Part shown: positions 35,001 through 42,910 of the stretch, one piece after another
How the letters are laid out: each line of letters starts with the position of its first letter
How positions within the stretch are numbered: the stretch's first letter is position 1
Translations under genes and position numbers: made by a program
NCBI GenBank assembly: GCA_963849635.1
Contig: CAWKIA010000030.1
Span: forward strand, 248,001-312,000
Origin: CAVRUD01 sp963849635
GTDB lineage: Bacteria; Chloroflexota; Chloroflexia; Thermomicrobiales; UBA6265
Direction: 5' to 3'
Length of the DNA: 64,000 bases
Notes under the pieces: model-generated
Databases searched by the model: none
Seen by the model: the letters and a program-made list of their open reading frames with translations, nothing else
What the model was told of the DNA's origin: nothing

Positions 35001-35120
35001 GTAGGGGCGGACCTGTGTGTCCGCCCGGCGACCGACCACGACGTGCCGGGATGGGAATCATCGTTCCCAATGCGGAATCCGGCGGTTGGTCATCGGGCGG
35101 ACACATAGATCCGCCCCTAC
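35001..35120. repeat. Inverted pair of REP-like GTAGGGGCGGAC repeats
   Basis: GTAGGGGCGGACCTGTGTGT CCGCCC at the left and GGGCGGACACATAGATCCGC CCCTAC at the right face each other about 65 bases apart. Each unit is itself palindromic. A third unit lies at 22161-22200. Confidence 0.75.
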
Positions 35121-35182
35121 GTGATGAGGCAGGGCGTCGAAGACGAACCTAGGCGAAGGGCTGCCGGGCTCGTGTTCCGGGG

Positions 35183-37873
35183 CTAGGCCGAGGCCACATG
35201 CTCCCGAACGAGGCCGTCGCGGAGGGCGACGGCGGTGGCCGCGGTCCGCGTTGAGACGTCGAGCTTGGCGAGGATGCGGCCGACATGGCTTGAGGCGGTA
35301 CGGCTAGAGATGAACAGCCGCTCGCCGATCTCGCGGTCGGAGAGGCCCAGGACCAGGAGGTTCAGGACGGACTCTTCGCGCTCGGTGAATAGCCCCCCGT
35401 CGACCGAGGATGCGCCAGAGATGGCGGCGGGGCTGCGAGGAGCGGCCGGCGCCGGAAGTTGCTGGATGAGTGTCGAAGCGAGGCCGATCGCTTCATTCAG
35501 AGCGAGATCGGCCGGAGTTGTGCGGCCACGCCGATCGGCGGCGGCGAACGTCTCTGCGCCAAGTGCAACGCGGGCCTGCCGGGTCATCCCTTCCACATGT
35601 GATTGGTCCACCGGACGGACTGATGTGCCCATTCCCTCGCGAATGCCGCCCGCCGCGCCGAGCATCCGGGCGGCGGCCTCGGGCTGGTTCGCATCCAGGA
35701 GGACACCCGCCAGGATGTCGATCGCGGCGGCAGCGTTCGGGCGAGCGTCCATCTCGCGTGCCCGTTCCAGGGCTTCGCGCACGCGGCTCGCGGCGGCGTG
35801 GGTCTCACCGGCCAGCCGGTGGGCCAGGGCCAGGTTGGTGGAGGCCAACGCCATGCCATTGAGATCCGGAATCTGGCTTAGTCGGGCCAGCGCAGTCGAG
35901 AGCATGTCGCGCGCTTCGGAGATTCGACCCTCGAACAAGGCGATCTCGCCGCGGAAGTAGAGGACATAGGCAATGTCACTCGGCTCGCCGATCTCCTCGA
36001 TATACGGCGCCGCCTCCTCCAGCCGCTCCTTGGCGCCGGTCAAATTGCCCTCACAGGTCAGCGCCGCACCCATGTTTATCAGCAGTGCTACCCGGCGACG
36101 CGGATCACCGCGTTCGCGGCGGTACTCGGCGGCGGCAGCGTAGAGCTCGCGGGAGCGAGCGTACTCGCCTCGCTCGGCGAGGACGGTTCCGTAGTTGCTC
36201 TGCGCGGCGGCGACGGCGTCGAGGTCGCCGCCCCTTCGCAGCGCGGTAATAGCCGCCGCCATGCGCACGTCTGCTTCTGCAAAATCGCCGGCGGTGGCCA
36301 TGCGCATCCCGTGCGCCATCATGCCGCGTCCGAGGAGTGTCGGGTCGACCGAGTCGGGGTTGGCTTCGGCGATCTCCAGCGCCCGGACCAGCAGGCGGGA
36401 CTCCTCCCGCATCAGTCCACGGGTTTCCCAATAGAACCAGGCAGCTTTGGTCGTGAGGGAGAGAGCAGTCTGGGCATCGTCGTGATCGAGCGCCCAAGCA
36501 GTGATCGCGCGGAAGTTGGCCCGTTCCGCATCCAACTTGGCGAGCCAGACTGCCTGATTTGGACCCCGGATCTCGGCCGAAGCACGGTCGTTGAGGTCGG
36601 CCAACCACCCGGCGAGTCGCCGGGCAATGAGGTCGGCGTCGCCGGACTCATCGAGGAGGTCGCGGGCGTGCTCGCGGATCGTTTCGAGCATGGTGTAGCG
36701 CGGCTCGGCGAACTGGTCCGGCGTCGATATGAGATGGAGCAAGCTGGAATCGACCAGGACGCCGATCGCGTCGAGGACAGAGGGAATGCCGAGGTCGAGG
36801 GGCTCATCGCCCTCGCTGGCGACCGCCTCTGCGGCCTCCAGGGTCCAGCCCCCGGCGAAGATGCCGAGGCGGGCGAAGACGGTCTTGGTGTGATCGTCGA
36901 GCAGGCCCACACTCCAGGAGATGGCGTCGCGCATTGTTCGCTGGCGCGGAGGAGCATCGCGGGGACCGCCGGTCAGGAGCGGAAGCCGCCGTTCCAGCCG
37001 GGCGAGCAGGGCGGCAGGGGGCAGATAGGCGATTCTGGCCGCGGCAAGCTCGATCGCGAGCGGAAGGCCGTCCAGGCGGCGGCAGATCTCGTTGACGGCG
37101 GCGGCGTTCGCCTCTGTCAATAGGAAGCCGGGTTGGACCGCCCTGGCGCGTTCGGTGAAGAGGGTCACCGCGTCGGAGACGTGAGACGTGAGTCGTGAGT
37201 CGTGAGTGGAGTCTTCTTGCTCACGTCTCGCGTCTCGCGTCTCACGACTTACCGGTAGGGGAGCGACTGGGAATTCCTGTTCGTCGGAGAGGCGGAGGGG
37301 GATCCGGCTGGTCGTGAGGATGCGCAGGCTTGGGCAGGCGGTCAGAAGAGACGCCAGGGCGGGAGCGCCATCGACGATCTGCTCCAGGTTGTCGAGGACA
37401 AGGAGGGTCTCGCGGTCGCGCAGGGCGGCGGCCAGGCCGTTGCTCCAGGCCTGTACCGGGCAGGCGACCTGGTCGGCGGCGATACCGAGGGCGAGCGCGA
37501 CCGTGCGAGGCAGGAGGGTCGGGTCGGTCGTCTGGGCCAGGGAGACGAAGGCGATGTCGCCGGCAAAGCGATCGGCGAGGGCGGTGGCGACGCGGAGCGC
37601 GAGGCGGGTCTTGCCCACGCCGCCGGGGCCGGTCAGGGTGACGAGACGGCGGCGGCCGGCGGAGACCAGATTACACAGCAACTCGGTTTCGCGGTCCCGG
37701 CCAAACAGCGGTGTCGGGACGTGTGGCAACTGCGTGGGCCAGGGTTGAGCATCACGCCTGGGAGTTGAGGGAACCGCAGCCGGGTGGACCGGGTGCGCGG
37801 GGTGCGCGAGCTGGGCTGGCTGGGCGATATGGACTGACGATCGGACGAGGTGGACCGGAGCTGTCGCGGACAT
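35183..37873 (-). CDS. LAL-type ATPase regulator with LuxR DNA-binding domain (paralogue of 30736)
   Basis: 896 residues. After a His/Ala/Pro-rich start, the ATPase has GPGGVGKTRLALRVATALAD, LLVLDNLEQIVDG, TSRIPLRLSDEQEFPVAPLP and GLPLAIELAAARIAYLPP. TPR-like helices follow, then the HTH FTEREESVLNLLVLGLSDRE IGERLFISSRTASSHVGRIL AKLDVSTRTAATAVALRDGL. It shares organisation and many segments with the regulator at 30736, and carries the same GTGAGTCGTGAG repeat in frame (SRETRDARREQEDSTHDSRL). Tandem duplication followed by divergence is likely. Signal and targets unknown. Confidence 0.9.
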   Translation of the reverse strand: MSATAPVHLVRSSVHIAQPAQLAHPAHPVHPAAVPSTPRRDAQPWPTQLPHVPTPLFGRDRETELLCNLVSAGRRRLVTLTGPGGVGKTRLALRVATALADRFAGDIAFVSLAQTTDPTLLPRTVALALGIAADQVACPVQAWSNGLAAALRDRETLLVLDNLEQIVDGAPALASLLTACPSLRILTTSRIPLRLSDEQEFPVAPLPVSRETRDARREQEDSTHDSRLTSHVSDAVTLFTERARAVQPGFLLTEANAAAVNEICRRLDGLPLAIELAAARIAYLPPAALLARLERRLPLLTGGPRDAPPRQRTMRDAISWSVGLLDDHTKTVFARLGIFAGGWTLEAAEAVASEGDEPLDLGIPSVLDAIGVLVDSSLLHLISTPDQFAEPRYTMLETIREHARDLLDESGDADLIARRLAGWLADLNDRASAEIRGPNQAVWLAKLDAERANFRAITAWALDHDDAQTALSLTTKAAWFYWETRGLMREESRLLVRALEIAEANPDSVDPTLLGRGMMAHGMRMATAGDFAEADVRMAAAITALRRGGDLDAVAAAQSNYGTVLAERGEYARSRELYAAAAEYRRERGDPRRRVALLINMGAALTCEGNLTGAKERLEEAAPYIEEIGEPSDIAYVLYFRGEIALFEGRISEARDMLSTALARLSQIPDLNGMALASTNLALAHRLAGETHAAASRVREALERAREMDARPNAAAAIDILAGVLLDANQPEAAARMLGAAGGIREGMGTSVRPVDQSHVEGMTRQARVALGAETFAAADRRGRTTPADLALNEAIGLASTLIQQLPAPAAPRSPAAISGASSVDGGLFTEREESVLNLLVLGLSDREIGERLFISSRTASSHVGRILAKLDVSTRTAATAVALRDGLVREHVASA
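37177..37253. repeat. GTGAGTCGTGAG palindromic repeat inside the second LAL gene
   Basis: GTGAGACGTGAGTCGTGAGT with CGTCTCGCGTCTCACGACTT inverted around GTCTTCTTGC. It occupies the same position relative to the PVAPLPV and FxERxRA segments as the copy at 32731-32806. Confidence 0.8.
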
Positions 37874-38063
37874 GAAGGTTGCCGTCCCTGGTTACCCGTC
37901 CGGCGTGCGCCGCCGGCCATGTGTGCGCACGCGCGGGATTCCCGTTGGAGATCGTATCCGTGCCCTGACCGGTGCCAGGAGTGCCGACGATCTAAGGCTA
38001 CGTACGGGCCAGGGGTGTCCGCATCGGCAGGATTGCCGACTTTTCAAGATCGCGCGTAGCAAA

Positions 38064-38094
38064 AACCCGTGGTCAATGTTGATGACCACGGGTT
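38064..38094 (-). terminator. Rho-independent terminator
   Basis: Perfect 12-bp stem AACCCGTGGTCA/TGACCACGGGTT with a 7-base loop. On the minus strand the stem is followed directly by TTTTT, so it ends transcription of the gene stopping at 38138. Confidence 0.85.
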
Positions 38095-38137
38095 CACGAC
38101 GGCGAATTGTCCGGTGTCGGCGTTTGTGGTGGGCGGG

Positions 38138-38567
38138 CTAGGAGCCGACCGGCCCTCGGGGCGCGTTCTCACGGATAAACGCTTCGACTTCGGTCGGGGT
38201 ATGCTGCGCGCAGGTCCATGACCGGGTATTTGAGGTTGTTGGGCAGGTAGAGGTGGAAGGTGACCTGGATGGGCTCGACGCGCTCGATCTCGGCCCACCA
38301 GTCGTAGAGCGTCGGCAGCCAGTTGAAGCGGTCGCACTGGATGCGCCAGAGGGCGACGCCGGCGCCGCGCTCGTAGGTGAGGGCTTCGCCGAAGTAGACG
38401 GTTGCGCCCTGGCGCTCCACCAAGAGCTTGACGTCGTCGTAGTGGCGCGGGGAGCCCTTGAGTGAAAATCGGTAGCCGGTGCCGGTCGGAACGGTCCAGG
38501 TATCGCCGGGGTTAATCGCCTGCGGTACGTCCCCGCTGCCAAGCACACGCCGCAAAAGTCGATTCAT
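38138..38567 (-). CDS. Hypothetical protein, one frameshift near the C-terminus
   Basis: It starts MNRLLRRVLGSGDVPQAINP after GGAGG. The middle, GYRFSLKGSPRHYDDVKLLV with TVYFGEALTYERGAGVALWR, is protein-like with strands and Trp/Tyr-rich ends (LPTLYDWWAEIERVEPIQVT). The main frame runs out at 38169 after VMDLRAA. Shifting one base near 38215 gives TPTEVEAFIRENAPRGPVGS and a stop just before the terminator, a natural end. No family recognised and no signal peptide. Single-gene transcript. Confidence 0.6.
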
Positions 38568-38674
38568 GCCGCCGGATCCTCCGCCGTCCCCTGATTGTGG
38601 GCCCCTGGTCCGCGTTGCGGTTGGTGGCCCGTTCCCCACGTCCTCGCTGCCGCGATTGTACCCCGTTGGGATGT

Positions 38675-40030
38675 TCAGGCGGCCGCGACGGTTTTGGCCG
38701 CGCCGCGGCGCATGATGGTCAGGGCACCGGTCACCTGGAGGATGAGGGGGCCGCCGATGCCGACGAGGAGTCCGGAGAGGGCCAGGGTCCATTCCGGGGT
38801 GAGAACTGGCGTCAGCCAGCCAACGAGCGCGAAACCCGCCGCGCCCGCCGCCGTGATCGCGGCCGTCCAGGAGGCGTAGACCCGGCCCCGGAGGGCGTCC
38901 GGGACGGCTTCCGCCAGGCAGGTCTGGAAGGCGATCACCGCCAGGGCATCGGCGAAGCCGAAGCAGAAGACCAGGGCATAGACGAGGGGCAGCGGCGGGA
39001 TCGTGAACACGGGCAGGAGGAAGAGCGGTCCGAGATAGCCGACCGCCATCAGCCAACCCCGGCCTAGGCGGCGCTCGATCCGGCTGGCGATGAGGGCGCC
39101 GACCACGACGCCGCTGGCCATGAAGGTCGTCAGGAGGGCATAGGCCGCTTCGGCGCGATCGCCCAGACCGGCACTACGCTCCATATAGGCGACTCCGGCG
39201 ATGACGAGGGCAGCGCCGACCACCTGCCAGAGGGATTCGATCGCGGTGATCCCGCGGACAACCCGGTTTCGCCACATCACACCAAGGCCGACGCGCAGAT
39301 CCGCCCAGGCACCCGCGAGTCCACTGGCAGCCGCGGCGATCTCCGCGGCGCTGCGCTCCAGCGGCGGCAGGATCAGGCGCGTCAGGCACAGGAAAGAAGC
39401 GGCGAAGGCGAGCGCTTGGAGCCAAAAGGCGGGCTCGGGGCCGACGACCGCGATCAGGCCAGCGCCGATGGCGGGGACCAGGACGCGGACGACGGCCCCG
39501 GTCACCTGGGCGAGCGACAGGGCCCGGACGAGTCGGTCCTTGCCGGCGACTGCCGGGACGGCCGCCATCTCGGCGGGCCGGCCGATGGCGTTCCCAATGC
39601 CGACAAGGGCGGCAATGAGTGCAATCTGCCAGACGACGGCGGCAAACGGAATTAGCGCGACGAGCAGGGCGCGTTCGGCGTCGGCCGCCAGCATCAACTT
39701 CCGGCGGTCGATGCGGTCGAGCAGAACGCCGGCGACCGGGGAGAGCAAGACTCGGGGGACGGTCTGGACGACGGCGATCACGCCGACCAGGCGCTCGGAG
39801 CCGGTCATGTCGTAGACGAGGAGAGGGAGCGCAACCATCGCCAAGGCCTCGCCGGCGCCCGACCAGAGCTGGGCGAGCCAGAGGCGGCGGTAGTTGGCAT
39901 CGGCGAGGATCTCGCGGTAGCTGGTTCCCCGGGGTTCGACATCTGGCCGATGTCCCACGTCGTTGACTTCGGCCGGTAGGGGCAAGGAATCAGCGTCAAT
40001 ATCGGCGGTGGGCGCGGTGACTGTCTGCAT
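38675..40030 (-). CDS. MFS transporter
   Basis: 451 residues, about 12 membrane helices after a hydrophilic N-terminus of 45 residues. It has NYRRLWLAQLWSGAGEALAM VALPLLV at helix 1, the loop DRIDRRKLMLAAD, and DALRGRVYASWTAAITAAGA in helix 9-10, the MFS_3 (TMEM180/enterobactin-exporter-like) subgroup. Exporter of small molecules by family; substrate unknown. The gene stands alone, with a 389-bp intergenic region upstream. Confidence 0.88.
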   Translation of the reverse strand: MQTVTAPTADIDADSLPLPAEVNDVGHRPDVEPRGTSYREILADANYRRLWLAQLWSGAGEALAMVALPLLVYDMTGSERLVGVIAVVQTVPRVLLSPVAGVLLDRIDRRKLMLAADAERALLVALIPFAAVVWQIALIAALVGIGNAIGRPAEMAAVPAVAGKDRLVRALSLAQVTGAVVRVLVPAIGAGLIAVVGPEPAFWLQALAFAASFLCLTRLILPPLERSAAEIAAAASGLAGAWADLRVGLGVMWRNRVVRGITAIESLWQVVGAALVIAGVAYMERSAGLGDRAEAAYALLTTFMASGVVVGALIASRIERRLGRGWLMAVGYLGPLFLLPVFTIPPLPLVYALVFCFGFADALAVIAFQTCLAEAVPDALRGRVYASWTAAITAAGAAGFALVGWLTPVLTPEWTLALSGLLVGIGGPLILQVTGALTIMRRGAAKTVAAA

Positions 40031-40419
40031 AGGGTCATCTTCGCTGGTTTACCCGGTTGGGGCCATGGGCGCTTTTTTTGCATCTCGCCGCCCAGATCCT
40101 CCTGGGTCGATCCATATAACCCGGCTGGGGGCAGGGTGCGAGATTCCCCAACGATCCGACCGGGGCCGGGCACTCCTTCGTGAAAGGGACACGCTTGCCA
40201 AATGACCGACCTGGCTTCACCCGAGTTGCTTCCTACGTCCTCGGGGCCTGGGTGGGCCATGCCCGAAGGGCCGAATGCTGGATGACTGGGTGGGAACGAT
40301 TCGGTCTAGGCTATGATCCCTGGTCGTCGCGACCCAATTGGGAAGCGTTGCGTCATGGGTTCATTGGCCGTGCCACGGGGCAACCGGGCGGTGAGCCGTC
40401 GCTGAGGGTTTGAAGGCTG
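40031..40419. other. 389-bp divergent intergenic region
   Basis: Lies between the minus-strand MFS gene and the plus-strand LLM oxidoreductase gene, so it should contain both promoters. A T-run (CGCTTTTTTTGC) is near 40070. No coding sequence or strong palindrome was identified. Confidence 0.35.
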
Positions 40420-41322
40420 ATGAAGATTGGCGTGGTCCTCCCGATCGCGGAGGGCGAAACCAAAGAGACCCCGCGCTACAGCGTGATCCGCGACCTGGGC
40501 TTGCTGGCGGAGCGGAGCGGGTTCGACTCGATCTGGATCTACGATCACCTGCTCTTCCGCCGTGGGGACAATCCGACTGTCGGTATCTGGGAAGCGTGGA
40601 CCCTGCTTACCGCCCTGGCGGAAGCGACCGAGCGGGTCGAGATCGGCTCGATCGTCCTCTGCTCGCCGTTCCGCAATCCCGCCCTGCTGGCCAAGATGGC
40701 CGATACTCTCGACGAGGTCAGCAATGGCCGCTTGATTCTTGGAATCGGCGCTGGGTGGCACGAGCCGGAGTTCTCCGCGTTCGGCTACCCCTTCGATCAT
40801 CTGGTCGATCGCTTCGAAGAGGCGCTCAAGATCATCAATCCGCTCCTGAAGACGAGCAAGGTTGATTTCCAGGGCACCTATTCGAGCGCGAAGGACGGCG
40901 AGCTGCGGCCGCGCGGACCGCGCCCGGATGGCCCTCCGATTCTGGTTGCCTCATTCAAGCCGCGGATGCTGCGCCTGACGGCGCAGTACGCCGACATGTG
41001 GAACACGGCCTGGCTGGGCAACGCGGACAATCTGGCGTCGCGGATCGAAGAGTTCCATGCAGCTTGCGACGAGGTGGGGCGGCCTCGGAACGAGATCGAG
41101 ATCACCGTCGGCCTCAACGTCGCCTACCCTGAGCCGGGCGATACTTCGAGCGAGCCTGTCGACCCGACGAAGACGCTTACCGGTACTCCCGAGGAAATGG
41201 CTGCCGAGTTCAAGCGCTACGAATCGATGGGCGTCGGGCACTTGATCTGCGGCGTCAACCCGAACACGGAATCTGGCATCTCCCGGTTCGCGGAAGCACT
41301 GGCGGCGTACCGGGCGCTCTAG
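40420..41322 (+). CDS. LLM-class F420-dependent-type oxidoreductase
   Basis: 300-residue TIM-barrel of the luciferase-like superfamily: MKIGVVLPIAEGETKETPRY, FDSIWIYDHLLF, EIGSIVLCSPFRNPALLAKM, SNGRLILGIGAGWHEPEFSA FGYPF, and FKPRMLRLTAQYADMWNTAW. The GIGAGWH motif and the non-prolyl cis region fit enzymes using F420 or FMN. Actinobacteria and Thermomicrobia have many such paralogues of unknown substrate. GAAGG precedes ATG 40420, and a strong terminator follows, so it is monocistronic. Confidence 0.9.
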   Translation: MKIGVVLPIAEGETKETPRYSVIRDLGLLAERSGFDSIWIYDHLLFRRGDNPTVGIWEAWTLLTALAEATERVEIGSIVLCSPFRNPALLAKMADTLDEVSNGRLILGIGAGWHEPEFSAFGYPFDHLVDRFEEALKIINPLLKTSKVDFQGTYSSAKDGELRPRGPRPDGPPILVASFKPRMLRLTAQYADMWNTAWLGNADNLASRIEEFHAACDEVGRPRNEIEITVGLNVAYPEPGDTSSEPVDPTKTLTGTPEEMAAEFKRYESMGVGHLICGVNPNTESGISRFAEALAAYRAL

Positions 41323-41420
41323 TCGTGTGTCCATGCTGATTTGTCGGCGGTGACGCCGTACGGAGCATGCCTCGCTTCTACGTCGAACCCGTAACCTGTA
41401 GAAATAGCTTGGGATCCGTG

Positions 41421-41457
41421 AACGCCGCTGCCCCTGATATCCAGGGGCAGCGGCGTT
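41421..41457 (+). terminator. Intrinsic terminator after the LLM gene
   Basis: Perfect 16-bp stem AACGCCGCTGCCCCTG and its complement with a 5-base loop, then ATTTTC. Located about 100 bases past the stop. Confidence 0.85.
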
Positions 41458-41653
41458 ATTTTCGGCCGATTTCAGATTCCTGAAAGATTCTCGTTGCAAT
41501 CTGTCGATTTTCGGTCATGCCGGACGACTACCTTGTGACGGCGAGCTACGCGGCGCGCCGCTCCGAAGGAGGGGTCGCAATGGCAACCGAACGGACCTCG
41601 AACGAGCGCCAACATCCGACTGATTTGGCCGCCTGCAAAGGACCGTAATTCGG

Positions 41654-41686
41654 TTGACTGCTCTGGTTTTGGAGTGTATACTCCAA
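41654..41686 (+). promoter_or_regulatory. Promoter with overlapping palindromic operator for the TetR gene
   Basis: -35 TTGACT at 41654-41659 and -10 TATACT at 41677-41682 are 17 bases apart. The -10 lies inside the inverted repeat TTGGAGTGTATACTCCAA (7-bp arms, 41669-41686), which is the right size for a TetR dimer. A further TGGAGT half-site follows at about 41690, and a TACTCCAAAT half-site occurs at about 42451 after the gene. Autorepression is inferred. Confidence 0.7.
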
Positions 41687-41735
41687 ATATGGAGTGCGGA
41701 GTATCGCACCCAGTTGCAGAAGGGTTCACTCGATC

Positions 41736-42389
41736 ATGGCTCGCGTTGACGTCCGCTCCATCCGCCGCGATCAGATCCTGGAAGCGGCCGAACACCTCGT
41801 GGCACAGCGGGGCTGGGCGCAAACCTCGTTTGCCGAGATCTGCCGGGAAGCCGGCGTATCCAACGGCGTCCTCACCTACCACTTCAAGGATAAGGAGGAT
41901 CTCCTCCTTGCCCTCTACGAGCGCACCTCGTGCGCATGGAAAGAGCACTTCAGCACCGAGTGCTCGGGTGCAATCGGGGAAGGGATCGATTCCTTCCTGC
42001 CTCTGGTGCGCGAGGCCGCGACGGCGGTCGAGGAGAACCCACAGGTCTTTCTCCTGCTGCTGCACTACCTCTCCGAAGCTCCGGATCACCCGGACGTACG
42101 GGAGCGGATTCAAGGGATGTTCGCCGAGATGCGGGCAAAGGTGGGCGCGACGGTCGCCGCCGCCTGGGATACCCAGGGCATCGCCGGTGACGCCACGGTG
42201 GCGGCCGGGGTCCTACAGAGTGCGATGGCAGGGTTCCTGATCATGCGCGCCGCGCTCGGGGTCAAGGTTCCGCCGGAGGAGATGGCCCGGATGTTGAATC
42301 TCTACGTTCAGTCGCCACCTCCCGTATGTGCTTCGTCCGCCGGCTGCGCCGATGTCACAACTGAGGCGCCGGAAGCGTCTTTCAAGTAG
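41736..42389 (+). CDS. TetR/AcrR family transcriptional regulator
   Basis: 217 residues from ATG 41736. N-terminal HTH: RRDQILEAAEHLVAQRGWAQ TSFAEICREAGVSNGVLTYH FKDKEDLLLALYERTS. The helical ligand/dimer domain follows, with ALGVKVPPEEMARMLNLYV. The upstream operator-like palindrome over the -10 box suggests negative self-control. The nearest divergent or downstream gene is the large PAP2 fusion protein at 42911, and a half-site between them (about 42451) makes it a possible target. Confidence 0.92.
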   Translation: MARVDVRSIRRDQILEAAEHLVAQRGWAQTSFAEICREAGVSNGVLTYHFKDKEDLLLALYERTSCAWKEHFSTECSGAIGEGIDSFLPLVREAATAVEENPQVFLLLLHYLSEAPDHPDVRERIQGMFAEMRAKVGATVAAAWDTQGIAGDATVAAGVLQSAMAGFLIMRAALGVKVPPEEMARMLNLYVQSPPPVCASSAGCADVTTEAPEASFK

Positions 42390-42910
42390 TACCCGCACCG
42401 AAACCCATCAACCCGAGTTTCCGCGCGGGATACGCGCCGGATGGGGTCATGTACTCCAAATGGCTTAGGCATGTGCAGAGTCGTTGGGGGCGGCTAGGTA
42501 ACCTTGCGGAGCGGTAGGTACATAGTGCAGGTATCCAAAATACGTAACCCTACCGCTGTCAACGCCCTCCGTACTTGCCAAACTGGGTGACATCGGACTT
42601 GGGTCCTGGCTCGATCGGGTCGGGGCGGAAGGTTCAGCAAGAGGAACGGAAGATTCTGGGAAGGACCAGGACTTAGGCTCCTCTTAGAACGTTCGGGCAA
42701 GGTGGTGACACCGAACCGACGAGGTGTTGAAGGCCCAGGTCCGACTTGCTGCCGGAACGCAACAGTTCCGTCACAGGTCGGCAAAAGCCCCGCCACATCC
42801 CGCCCGTAGCCTGGACATTAGTGACACACCCGGCTCGCTGGGGCGTTATACGGACACAAAACCGGGACCCAAAAAGGCCCCGGCGGAATCCGAAGAAGCA
42901 GGAGCTCGAA
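42390..42910. other. 521-bp interval upstream of the PAP2 fusion gene
   Basis: Contains a TACTCCAAAT half-operator near 42451 and a 9-bp inverted repeat AGCGGTAGG/CCTACCGCT at 42510-42518 and 42549-42557. No coding sequence before ATG 42911 looks convincing. The long leader suggests regulation of the downstream gene. Confidence 0.45.

Larger units (their letters stand above)
34440..35182. other. 743-bp interval between EamA and LAL regulator genes
   Basis: Holds a REP-like inverted pair at 35001-35120 and one small open frame (34728-34934). Otherwise no convincing gene was seen on either strand. Confidence 0.4.

Noticed and set aside
37177..37253. Reading the palindromic repeats in the LAL genes as CRISPR-like repeats
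   Set aside because: Only one palindrome per gene, no spacers, no cas genes anywhere in the window.
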